A stretch of 64,000 bases of DNA from the NCBI GenBank assembly GCA_963281255.1, contig OY725504.1, positions 1,860,001 through 1,924,000 of the forward strand. Direction: 5' to 3'. Source of the DNA: Aphrocallistes beatrix (lineage: Eukaryota > Porifera > Hexactinellida > Sceptrulophora > Aphrocallistidae). This document shows, one piece after another, positions 34,148-43,705 of this stretch (positions are counted from its first letter, which is position 1; each line of letters opens with the position of its first letter). The position numbers and the translations under genes were made by a program. The notes beneath the pieces are model-generated. The model was not told the DNA's origin, ran no database searches, and saw only the letters and a program-made list of their open reading frames with translations.

Positions 34148-34155
34148 TATTAGAA

Positions 34156-34355
34156 TTTGATTGTTGATATTGCTGGTGTTGTTGTTTTATTTTTGTTATT
34201 ATTTAGTTATGAGATTTGTTATTAGAGTTTGAATTTGAACGTTTTTCATGTTTCGATCCTATTCTAAGCTAAAAATCAGTTTATTGATTCTTTCATTAAA
34301 GGACACATGCTACTCTTTTTAGATTGAGAGACTAATTTTGTCAAAATATTTGAAC
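34156..34355. other. Short non-coding spacer
   Basis: 200 bp of T-rich sequence between the hAT remnant and the fold-back element; nothing recognisable. Confidence 0.3.
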
Positions 34356-35246
34356 CATAGCCTACTACATATAAGGCCTCACAGTAACTTGCAGATTTTC
34401 GACTAGGGATACGATAGAAGATTGTTGAACTAATACATGAGATGCCTTAAATCATTAACCACGCATATTAGAGCATAATCGTATATAAATATGGTATCAC
34501 AGTACCAATATCCGTTGTTAAAATTTAGAATAGTCATCATATGATTGCGCAATAGGTTATATTTGTGACAAATTTAGCGATTTTCAGAGACGATATAAGG
34601 GCACTTCTAAGTGTTTATTGTAAATTTTTTTCGCATAGAAGTGAGCCGTGAATGTGCTGATTCGAAAATTTTGTATTGTGTTTTTCATGGACTGTTGCTA
34701 AATTCTAGAGTTGCAATGGAAGCGGCTGAGTTGGGCCCATATCTTGAAACCCGCAAGAGCTAGACATTCATATTTAATTCAATTTGATAGCGAATATACT
34801 ACTTCCTATTGAGTGATAGTATAATTTATACTTCCAAATTCAATGATTTTCGAGTTATTAGATAATTTAAAATCCATTGCTACTCTACAATGTAGCAACA
34901 TTCCATGAAAAAATTACAAATTCTTTGCATCAACTCGTTCACTGGTCACTTCAATGCTAAAAACATTATGATAAAAACACATAGAAGTGCCTTAAAAGTC
35001 CTCTGAATATCACTAAATATATCACAACCAAAACCTATTGTGCAACCATATGATGACTAATCTAAATTTTAACATCGGATAACTATACTTTGACAGCTTA
35101 TTTATATATGCTGGTAATACATTCATAAGCCTATTGTGCGTGGTTAATGATTTATGGCAGCTCATGTATTAGATCAACCTTCTTCTACCGCATCTCTAGT
35201 CCAATATCAACAAGTTACTGTGAGGCCTTATATGTAATAGGCTATG
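34356..35246. mobile_element. hAT-like fold-back element, copy 1 (uninterrupted)
   Basis: Ends CATAGCCTACTACATATAAG and its complement, with long inverted arms running to the middle (about 440 bp each, diverged). The flanks (ATTTGAAC and ATTGAACC) are similar but not identical. It encodes no protein. This copy serves as the empty-site reference for copy 2: its tip reads ..taaggcctcac.. where copy 2 carries Ginger1. Confidence 0.7.
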
Positions 35247-35533
35247 ATTGAACCAAATGTATTGTTCATGATTTATATAGTATACTACAGTATAATGAGA
35301 ATATTAAATTTTTTGTACATGAACCAACAAATGGGCAATAAATAATTTATAATCAATTATTAGGATTGATTGATGTAAATATATTCAGTAATCATTCAAT
35401 AATTAATATATTCTTTCATTTTTTTAAAAAAATTGCATAGTAGCTTGGTCAAAGTTGTCTATTATGCCAAATAGCGCATCAAAGATATTTTAACCAGACA
35501 CAAGTATTTCAACAATGTGTTATTCACACTAAA
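35247..35533. other. No gene seen
   Basis: AT-rich single-copy sequence between the fold-back and the next Helitron. No motif. Confidence 0.3.
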
Positions 35534-35575
35534 TCCTTACTATTAAAACTCGATTATTGTATATTTATATATATA

Positions 35576-35662
35576 CAAGCGCGCTTCGCTTGCTTGCGCT
35601 GCGCGGCTGGCGGACACGAAGTGCCCGCCAGCCGCGCAGCGCAAGCAAGCGAAGCGCGCTTG
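35576..35662. repeat. 42-bp-arm GC-rich palindrome of two Helitron tails
   Basis: 35576-35617 and 35621-35662 are complementary at 41 of 42 positions, with a 3-base spacer (gaa). The arms are the Helitron 3' tail. In DNA this AT-rich, such a perfect GC-rich hairpin is likely to extrude a cruciform or hamper replication and sequencing. Confidence 0.85.
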
Positions 35663-36069
35663 TATATATATATATATAAATAAATATACATTAATCCATA
35701 GCCTACTATAATAAGGCCTGTTTCATCGTAACTTGACCCGCATCGTAACTTGACCCACACCATGGATGTGCTACATCTATCGTAACTTGACCCGCATTAG
35801 AATGCATTATATCTATCGTAACTTGACCCACATCATAACAATAGTAGAGATATGCCTATCCATAGCATTCTATATACTAAGGCAATGGCACTCACCAAAA
35901 AATTGGTACCATGGATTGGTTAAATACTTCAATCCTAAAACCGTTAATTAAATAACTGTTATTATCAACTATATAATTATCTCATATTGTGAGTTCATGG
36001 TTGTTTAAATATTCATTTTGAAAATATTATGTAACCACAATATTTATATTTACTTCACATACAACACTA

Positions 36070-36322
36070 GTGTATTACAATAATGTATTGTTTTGCTGCA
36101 TATTATTTCTATTACTCATTTATAATACCTCACTTGACAACACTAATTGCATAAATCATTTGGACGAGATGTCTTGTCTCGTGCCTGACTCGACTTCCAA
36201 TTACAGAGGAGTAGAACACTTCATGAAGTTTTTCAATTTCCTAAAGATGGTGCTCGTCGTGAAAATGGTATCGAGCCATTCCAAGACGTGTGAATACTAC
36301 CAGAACAACAAGATCACGGGTG
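36070..36322 (+). other. Exon-like open frame inside the CCTAT element
   Basis: The frame is hydrophobic at first (VLFCCILFLLLIY), then reads DEMSCLVPDSTSNYRGVEHF and KTCEYYQNNKITG, stopping at a donor-like site (gg|gtgagt) at about 36320. There is no in-frame ATG before the hydrophobic part, so a preceding exon would be needed. It could be a captured host exon with a signal-like segment, or chance. I do not recognise the protein. Confidence 0.25.
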
Positions 36323-36547
36323 AGTGATTTCTTAAGTAATGTAGTTCATTATTCTAGAATCATGCATATATACATACTCAAGTTGGGTAGAAACAATTGA
36401 CTGAATTTAAAAGACCAAGAAAAAGTGTTGCATTCCCCTAATTAAGTAAATGCAATCCTCGTTACTACAAAAACGTGGGCATAAATACCTTTTTTAAAAT
36501 TCGGACAAGTGCAATTTACCTAAACGTGCTCCAAATTAACATCGGGA

Positions 36548-36605
36548 CATTTCGCCTTTCCAACCTAACAAGCCTGCTGGTTGTCAGGTTGGAAAGGCGA
36601 AATGT
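36548..36605. repeat. Inverted repeat (stem of about 20 bp)
   Basis: CATTTCGCCTTTCCAACCT at about 36548 and AGGTTGGAAAGGCGAAATG at about 36587 are exact complements with a short loop. Purpose unknown; it could be a worn MITE or an RNA hairpin. Confidence 0.6.
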
Positions 36606-36779
36606 AATTTTGGCCCTTAAGATTTTCTATTAGTCAACTTCAGTCGGACTGTTAGCTTATATCATGGATAAGAACAGTGTAGACCAGAACTAAACTGTTG
36701 AGTTCTTGAAATTCGTTAATGATGTTTAGGAAATGTTCAATGTGAATTGGGTAGGGAAGAATAGTCGTTTAACGACGAT

Positions 36780-36933
36780 CATAGGCGTAACTATTTTGAT
36801 TTTTTCATGGTTAGCTGGGGTGGCGAGATTTGTAAACATATATCAAACTAATGTGGCATGTCACCCCAAGTCAACATAACATTTAGGTCTGTGGTGGCAC
36901 GCTACCCCTGCCACCCCTGGAGTTACACCTATG
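36780..36933. mobile_element. 154-bp hAT-type MITE with perfect 8-bp duplication
   Basis: ACGACGAT is duplicated at 36772-36779 and 36934-36941. The ends are CATAGGCGTAACT and AGTTACACCTATG. It is the innermost layer of the nest. Confidence 0.8.
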
Positions 36934-37194
36934 ACGACGATGTATCTGCACCCTCAGCATAAATTTAAAACATTAAAACATTATAATAAAGTTAAGACCT
37001 ATATATAATGCACTAGTATTGAAACAAGAGAATAGTAAACTGGCTAAATTCAAGAACTAATTTAATATATTCTTTGTTTATTTAGTCAACTTCACAGACT
37101 GTAGAAGTCCGGAATGTGTGACTATATTATATTGAAGTCCAGAGTGTGATTGTTCCTTAGTACCTTGTAGAAGTATATTGTTCCCTTATGATGC

Positions 37195-37628
37195 CTCAAG
37201 TCTCAGGTCTCAGGTCTCAAGTCAAGTCAAGTCAAGTCAAGTCAAGTCAAGTCAAGTCAAGTCAAGTCAGTCAAGTCAAGTCAAGTCAAGTCAAGTCAAG
37301 TCAGTCAAGTCAAGTCAAGTCTTGTCAAGTCAAGTCAAGTCTGTCTCTCAAGCTAACTCAAGTCTATCTCTCAAGCTAAGTCAAGTCTGTCCCTCAAGCT
37401 AAGTCAAATCTGTCCCTCAAGCTAAGTCAAGTCTGTCTCTCAAGCTAAGTCAAGTCTCTCTCAAGCTAACTCAAGTCTATCTCTCAAGCTAAGTCAAGTC
37501 TGTCCCTCAAGCTAAGTCAAATCTGTCCCTCAAGCTAAGTCAAATCTGTCCCTCAAGCTAAGTCAAGTCTGTCTCTCAAGCTAAGTCAAGTCTGTCTCTC
37601 AAGCTAAGTCAAGTCTGTCCCTCAAGTC
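37195..37628. repeat. CAAGT pentamer satellite passing into a 23-24-bp higher-order repeat
   Basis: 37210-37340 is a nearly pure CAAGT array with GTCAGT slips. 37340-37628 has about a dozen units of the form CTCAAGCTAAGTCAAGTCTG(TCT/TCC). The array opens long SQVKSS-type frames on the plus strand that are only products of the repeat. Confidence 0.9.
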
Positions 37629-37902
37629 TCAATATTGTGATTAACTATTCTTTTGATATTTTGTATGTATTAAGTATTAAATAATTCGACTATGTGCATT
37701 AAAAACCAAATAATATATCTCATTTCAATTGTTCTGAAATAATACTACTAGTTAGTTTGTCAGGGTGGGTGAATGCCTAAATTGATGGAAAATTGAAATA
37801 TCTACAATATCAAAATTATTGGTTTTGAAGTATTTAACCAATCCATGGTACTAATTTTTTGGTGAGTGCCATTGCCTTAGTATATAGAATGCTATGGCCT
37901 AT

Positions 37903-38060
37903 CGTAACTTGACCCGCATTAGAATGCAATATATCTATCGTAACTTGACCACAGCATAACAATAGTAGAGATATGCCTATCGTAACTTGACCCATCGTAT
38001 TGTAATGCGTAATATCATTTGTAACTTGACCCCACATCACTATTATGTCAATATATGTTC
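37903..38060. repeat. Remainder of the Ginger1 left TIR array
   Basis: Four CGTAACTTGACC units spaced 36-50 bp apart, continuing the array 35726-35859 that was split by the CCTAT element. The matching right array is at 42965-43167, in inverted orientation. Confidence 0.75.
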
Positions 38061-38207
38061 TACATCCGTCATAATTTAGTGATTTTTGTAGTTTCTATAA
38101 TTACTTTTTTGTTTATTCTTGCATATGATTAAATTTTGTTTTTGTATAATTATACATACAACCCAAGCTTTTTCACGTAACTAGCTATTTCGTACGAGTA
38201 TTCAGAG

Positions 38208-39043
38208 ATGGAGGATCTTGAATATAATAATTTACGTTTATTCTTATCCACCGGAATCTATCCCGTCGAGATACAGGAGAAACAGGGACCCAGATATGCG
38301 CAGAAAAATTTTCGAAGGAAGGCTTCTCACTTCCGTGATGAAGATACACTCTACAAGGTGAGGAACCTGTTTAGTGTATTATAACGTTTAGTGTTAAAAC
38401 ATGTGCTCATATTGTTCATTCTACATTTCTACCCTCTTTGCCGAAGAATTTATTTGTCCTACTTTGGCACTTTGCCCCTGTAAAATCATACCGTTTGAGC
38501 TTTTCTAATTGCCGAGATGTCTCTGAAGTTTAAGATTAATCTATACAACCTGCATGTTCCTCAGGATACAGATATTTCATGACTGCATGCATTTATCGTG
38601 TATGAATCCACTTATCTGGTGACAAAGTTGTATGTATTTCATAACCTTCATGCTAATTTGATTCGTGTATAAATCGGATATTTTAACTGATCTAGTTTAT
38701 ACATCGTTGCGAAGCTCGTCCAAGCTGTGAGCTGCGCTATCAGTGTGCCAGACCGAAGTTTTTAATAAACATTATAGGTCATGAGGTCAAGAATCTCGTT
38801 ATCAAAAATTAATTGTAGTGTCTCGTAACGTATGTAATAAAATGTGCTATTTTTATCGAGTATTTATTATAGGTCATTCGCAATAAAAGAGGTGTTTTTG
38901 AACGATTTGAATACCCACCTAGATCTGCTATCCCTAAGATTCTGGACAAATATCACGTCGATCACCCAGGCATTAATGCTATGACATCTTCGATTAGACA
39001 AAGGTATTTTTGGGATAAAATGTATCAGACTATCGAACAATAC
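38208..39043 (+). CDS. Ginger1 transposase, N-terminal and zinc-binding exons
   Basis: Predicted exons 38208-38357 and 38873-39043. The first starts at an ATG and has the YP motif (GIYPVEI) and a basic KNFRRKAS stretch, ending at AAG|gtgagg. The second begins after attatag and carries KYHVDHPGINAMTSSIRQRY, the histidine half of the H2C2 zinc site, ending at gtaagt. Family knowledge: this region of integrase-like transposases multimerises and helps bind the ends. The exon layout is shared with the gene at 21819-27543. Confidence 0.75.
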
Positions 39044-39113
39044 GTAAGTTTGTTTCAAATAGTTTTCAGAAGCTTATTAGTAATATTCTCTCATTGTTTA
39101 TCCCTGTAAACAG

Positions 39114-40193
39114 GTCAAATCTTGCCATTCTTGCCAGATCAATTCAGCTAAGATCCCTCATCCTCACAGGGAACTCCAGCCCATAGTTCCACCTGAAAGA
39201 CCTTGGCAGCATATAGGCATTGATCTGTTTACCGATATGCCAGATAATGATTTGGGATACAAACATGTCCTTGTGATTGTTTGCTATCTCAGCAAATTCG
39301 TTGTTGCACGCCCTCTCAGAACAAAAACTTCTGCTGAAGTTGTTGCCGAGCTGTTGAGTGTTTATCTCCTGTTCGGTGTTCCTAAAATATGCCAGCATGA
39401 CCAGGGTAAAGAATTCAGGAGCAAGGTAGTATTTTGTGATTAGATTATCCTCACTTTGAACTTTCCATTACATGATTTATATTTTGGTCAGAGTAGTACA
39501 AGTACGTACGTAGGTATTATGCCACTTTGTCAATTCCCACTTCGGCAACAGCTTACAATAAATGTCAAATTCAATTCCCATATCATCAAAGTTGACTAAA
39601 TGAGAATTGACAAAGTGGGAATAAATCATACAAACTTGCCATGAAGTTTCAAATAGTGTTGATTTGACTTCTAAGTGAAAAACCATGCAACGAAATGCTG
39701 TGTATGCCTCATGAATAATTTGTAACTAAATATTTCAAAACAGCCGTAAATTGTTGCTTATACTACGTTCTGTTTTAAAGCATTTGCATTCTGTTATGAT
39801 TACTTTCTCAGATTTTTACGTAACACGTACAGATCATGATTCCTACAGTATGATTTCATCACACTGTCATAAAACAGTGAAAACACTGATACGTATTTTA
39901 TTTTATTTATCACAAAACATCATTAATAATTCCCCCCAGGTATAGTCTAAAATTTCATTCCATTGCCTGTACCTGCACATAGTTTTAAGATATTTACAAA
40001 AAGAATATGAATTTACTTAAATTTCTTAATAAAATTACCCAACTATCTTTCGCCTTATGATCAAGTAATTGTTCAACTTCTTCAAGGAGTTCAATGCAAT
40101 GCATCATGATCTTGTAGTAGATAACCGGCGTTCAAGTGCTTATTACCCTCAAAGTAATGGCCTTGTGGAGGCGCACAACAAGATATTGAAGAG
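39114..40193 (+). CDS. Ginger1 transposase, catalytic core (rve/DDE) exons
   Basis: Predicted exons 39114-39425 and 40087-40193. The first supplies CHSCQ (cysteine half of the zinc site), PWQHIGIDLFTDMP with the first catalytic Asp, GYKHVLVIVCYLSKFVVARP and ICQHDQGKEFRSK with the second Asp. The second reads RRSSAYYPQSNGLVEAHNKI with the catalytic Glu in GLVEAHNK. The D-D-E layout and the YYPQSNG block are those of Gypsy-type integrases, to which Ginger enzymes are related. Confidence 0.8.
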
Positions 40194-40351
40194 GTACTAT
40201 GTTAAATAGTTATTTTGAAATATGTATATATGCACGTAATTATTGTGTCAAGTATTCAATAGTTACTAGTAGCAGACTTGCCATTAAAGTATATTACGTG
40301 ATAAATTGTATTGTATTGTATTGTACGAATTTGATGCATATTTATTTACAG

Positions 40352-41040
40352 AAAAATTGAAAAACTTCGGCAAACTTCTGATGGATCTTGGCCAATAAAG
40401 CTACCGTTTGCAGTGATGGCTGCAAACACTAAGATCAAGCGCGCCACAAAATTTACATCTTTTGAACTTATGTTTGGCCGAAAATGTGATGCTATTCCTT
40501 TGCTTAATCTTAGCAGGAAGTTGTCTACATACCCTAGCGAAGAACCACAGTCATCAGAAAATGAGTCAATTATTAATGAGACTCTAGTTGACCCATTCGA
40601 TATTGAAATGGAAGCAAATGATGATCTAGGTAGTGAAATGGAATTCAGTCGACAGCAAAATGAATCTGAAGCTCGCGTAAACATCAAAATCGAGCAATCT
40701 ACGCAAAAACGTATTTATGATAAGAAGGTGAAGAAGAATAGGTATATACGATAATTATATATAATCTCCTTATAACTAGCATTGTTGATATTTAATAATA
40801 TGAAACCAATTTTGGAATTTTAGTTCTAATATCCAAGAGGGGGAGCTGTTTTTGGTGCGAAACATCAGGAAAGATAAAAAGCTTCCAATTACATCGAAAC
40901 AACCTAAATATACTGGTCCTTTCGAGGCAACAAAGGTAACAAAAAGTCATGTAGTCGCCATCAAAGATGAAACACAACGTATTGTTACCTATCCTCTTCA
41001 CTTGTCTAAAAAGTATCGTCAGCGCGAAATCGAATTCCAG
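40352..41040 (+). CDS. Ginger1 transposase, post-core linker and GPY/F-like exons
   Basis: Predicted exons 40352-40741 and 40824-41040. The first ends the core (SWPIKLPFAVMAANTKIKRA, TSFELMFGRKC) and then has a long acidic linker. The second contains KYTGPFEATKVTKSHVVAIK, a GPY/F-type motif that marks Gypsy, retroviral and Ginger1 integrases and is absent from most other cut-and-paste transposases. Confidence 0.75.
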
Positions 41041-41107
41041 GTGAATGACACTTGATCAATTAAGCATACCTTACCTTATAAAGTATAATATTAACCTATA
41101 TTTGTAG

Positions 41108-41805
41108 CCACTCAATAAGCAGTCTACTATAGTAGATGCACCAACAAATACACTTTTTCCATCTCGAGGAAAACCTTTGAAGAGAAAAAATACACGTTTC
41201 ATCTAATTCTGCTTCCAAGAAACCCAAGGTATAGTCCTATAGATTGATGCAAAATTCGATTCAATTAATTAGATCTTTGTATGATTTAACTAACAATCTT
41301 GTTAGGTGACGAATGTGAACGACGAACAGTATTTATTCGGTATTTCACGAGAATCAATAGTGGAAGAATTAAATCTGCTCAAAGTAAGTCAATTTAAGGT
41401 GTACAACTTATATAATAATTTTGTGAGTGAACCCCAGGACTTGATCTAATTATTTTCTTTAACTATAGGATGATGTAATTAAGAAATTAATAAACGAGGC
41501 GTTTATTTCGCAACTGCATGAATTACTTCATAACACACCGAACAGACAGATGTGTCCAACGATTACTGTCCTATTCTCTGTTCTCAAAAATGTTACTCCA
41601 TTCCAAATGGTTTGTTGCTATTATCTAAGAATGTATAAAATGTTTCTGTGAATCAAATATAATCAGTTCAATTGTGTTTTAGAGAGAAGAGGTTATGAGC
41701 ATGCTTCTTCAGTGGACAGAAGAAGCTTTTGCTAACAAATGTTATAACCCCGCCATGCAGAGCCGACATTGTATCGAGTACGCACATAAGGTTCTATTCC
41801 CAGTT
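41108..41805 (+). CDS. Ginger1 transposase, middle segment of unknown fold
   Basis: Small predicted exons at about 41108-41230, 41306-41383, 41469-41609 and 41683-41805, each with GT..AG borders. They link the integrase part to the OTU part. Recognisable stretches include YLFGISRESIVEELNLLK and MLLQWTEEAFANKCYNPAMQ. I know no domain for this segment; the last two exons look helical. Confidence 0.5.
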
Positions 41806-41884
41806 GTGAGTAAACATACTAACTATATCACGATCGTAGTCTGGTATGTAATTCTAAGTATATTTTCGTCTTTTATTCTTTCAG

Positions 41885-42592
41885 ATTTGTGAACACCTGG
41901 AATCGGAGTTGATTAACAAGAGATTTGCCTCCGCGACAGAAAATATGTCATTCAGATTGCCAGCTTGCCCCAAATTAGGACCGTGCTATCATCCTATTAC
42001 TGAGCAATGGCAAAAGGAGAAGTGTCAACTACTTGGGATTGCTTATGTTGAGAGCCTCGAACAATAACCAGCACTAGCCGGTTCTCTTCTGTCTCAGTTC
42101 ATTCCGTGGCAGACTGAAATGATTGGAATGGATGGGAATTGTTTCTTTAGGCGCATATCTAAGATGGTATCTGGCACCGAAAACCACCATGCCAAGCTCA
42201 GAGCAGAATTGTGCAGATACATGGTAACGGATGGGAAATCAATCGTTAACCGGTACCTTAAGACTTTCAGTAAGGATAGATCTCCTGTGACATACTTAAA
42301 AACGTCAGCTATGACAGAAAATAATGTATGGGCTAGTGATGTCGAGGTGATGGCCATTTCTTGCATGTTGGACTCGGACGTATTTATATCTACAGAACTG
42401 TATGATGCTACCAAACTCTGGACGCGAAAAATCTGGCATCGGTATTCTGATCATGCCAGAGATCCAAATGCTATCTCCATCTACATATCCAACATTAATC
42501 ACAATCATTACGAGCCAGTTATTCGCCTAATGATTTCGGAATACGAATCATTTAAGGTACCAGATATTAGCAACAACTCAACGAATCACTGA
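41885..42592 (+). CDS. Ginger1 C-terminal OTU-like cysteine protease
   Basis: The last exon begins after ttctttcag. MIGMDGNCFFRRISKMVSGT holds the DGNC catalytic cysteine block and IYISNINHNHYEPVI the C-terminal histidine block, the two hallmarks of OTU deubiquitinases. Between them is a helical part (WASDVEVMAISCMLDSDVFI). Upstream in the exon is a short lead-in (LGPCYHPITEQWQKEKCQLL). OTU domains are a reported C-terminal partner in Ginger1; their job there is unknown. The active-site residues are kept. Confidence 0.8.
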
Positions 42593-42964
42593 ATGAACTG
42601 TCGTGGGAACTGTTGAGGTGTCATGGGGAAAACACACCTGTTTTTCAACAGGGGCTCAGACCAGTTCTGGGTCTTACCCTAGGCCGGGTAACTGATGATG
42701 ACCTATGGAGGGTCGAAACCTAGAACAACTGTCCAAGCACTATTCAAGCTTCTATCTTTCCAGTGTTTCTCAACACTAAATTATTATGTTTATACGTATA
42801 TGCATACTATATTATTATTAACAGAAATTATTAACAGAAATAATCCATGTAGAATTGGTGTGAAATTTTGTATACATGTCTATTTAGAAATCAAAGGTTG
42901 GGGCGCAAACCTGATATTCTGTTTTAATTAATAATTGTAAATCTCGAATGTCCGAGGTAATCAC
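42593..42964. other. Ginger1 3' region
   Basis: Between the OTU stop and the right TIR. 42600-42725 is less AT-rich and ends GATGACCTATGGAGGGTCGA, a phrase I associate with dispersed repeats in other animals, but it cannot be assigned. No further domain is seen. Confidence 0.35.
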
Positions 42965-43167
42965 TCTAGCCCACAAGTTACGATAGATGTGAAGCATTAC
43001 GATGCGGGTCAAGTTACGATAGGCATATCTCTACTATTGTTATGATGTGGTCAAGTTACGATAGATATAATGCATTCTAATGCGGGTCAAGTTACGATAG
43101 ATATAATGTATTCTAATACGGGTCAAGTTACGATAGATGTAGCACATCCATGGTGCGGGTCAAGTTA
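42965..43167. repeat. Ginger1 right TIR array
   Basis: Five inverted GGTCAAGTTACGATAG units (complement of the CGTAACTTGACCC units on the left), spaced by ATTCTAATGCG-type spacers. The last 10 bases of the TIR lie at 46499-46508, beyond the Harbinger insertion. Confidence 0.8.
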
Positions 43168-43705
43168 AGGCCCCCATACACGATGCAACTTTGTTGCATG
43201 CAAATGTTGCACGCAACAAAGTTGCATCGTGTATGTTAAAATTTCATGCAACAAAGGTTGCATGCAACATTGTTGCAAGCAACAATGTTGCATCGTGTAT
43301 GGTAGTATTTTGCATGCAACAAATGTTGCATGAAACAAAGTTGCATCGTGTATGTCGAGTATTGCATGCAACCTGTTGCATGGAAATAGAACATGTTCTA
43401 TTTTCATGCAACATTCTGCATCAAAAGTATATTAATTATTACGATAACAATAACGATAAGCATATCAAAAATACGATCAAGTCATTAATGTAGACAATAG
43501 GAAGTCATCTTTATTGAATGGGTCATTCAACAATCAATACACACAAATTAACAAATTATCACAGGATTGTGCAAAATAGTAATGCTTTTTGAGACACGTA
43601 TCCAGATGTAGATACGTGGTACCGTATAATACATATAAATAGCTGAATATAAATAAATATATCGTTTTTGTGGAGGAAATTAATTCTGTTAATAAAGGTA
43701 ATATT

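Larger units (their letters stand above)
35860..37897. mobile_element. 2.0-kb TIR element with 5-bp duplication (CCTAT), family unassigned
   Basis: It sits inside the left TIR of Ginger1. CCTAT is duplicated at 35855-35859 and 37898-37902; the empty form (atgcctatcgtaac) can be read in the right TIR of Ginger1 and at about 37975. The terminal inverted repeats are about 72 bp and nearly identical (CCATAGCATTCTATATACTA at both tips), so it is young. It contains an exon-like frame (36080-36321), a hairpin, a small hAT MITE and a CAAGT satellite. No transposase is recognised. A 5-bp duplication occurs in Transib, but the tip (CCATAG) does not fit its CACWATG. Confidence 0.8.

Noticed and set aside
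37178-37402. SQVKSS-rich open frames
   Set aside because: They are forced by the CAAGT satellite, which is open in several frames.
37195-37628. CRISPR array
   Set aside because: The repeats have no unique spacers and the genome is eukaryotic.
38208-42592. LTR retrotransposon (Gypsy) reading of the integrase gene
   Set aside because: No protease, reverse transcriptase, RNase H, capsid or LTR is present; short introns, inverted (not direct) terminal repeats, a 4-bp GGCC flank and a C-terminal OTU domain fit Ginger1 instead.
42600-42725. tRNA-derived SINE in the Ginger1 3' region
   Set aside because: GGGTCGAAACC is reminiscent of a B box, but no A box at proper spacing, no A-rich tail and no second copy were found.
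43165-43493. Frames at both Harbinger ends (rich in HATK/CMQ words)
   Set aside because: They are translations of the TTGCATGCAACA subterminal repeats on both strands, not genes.
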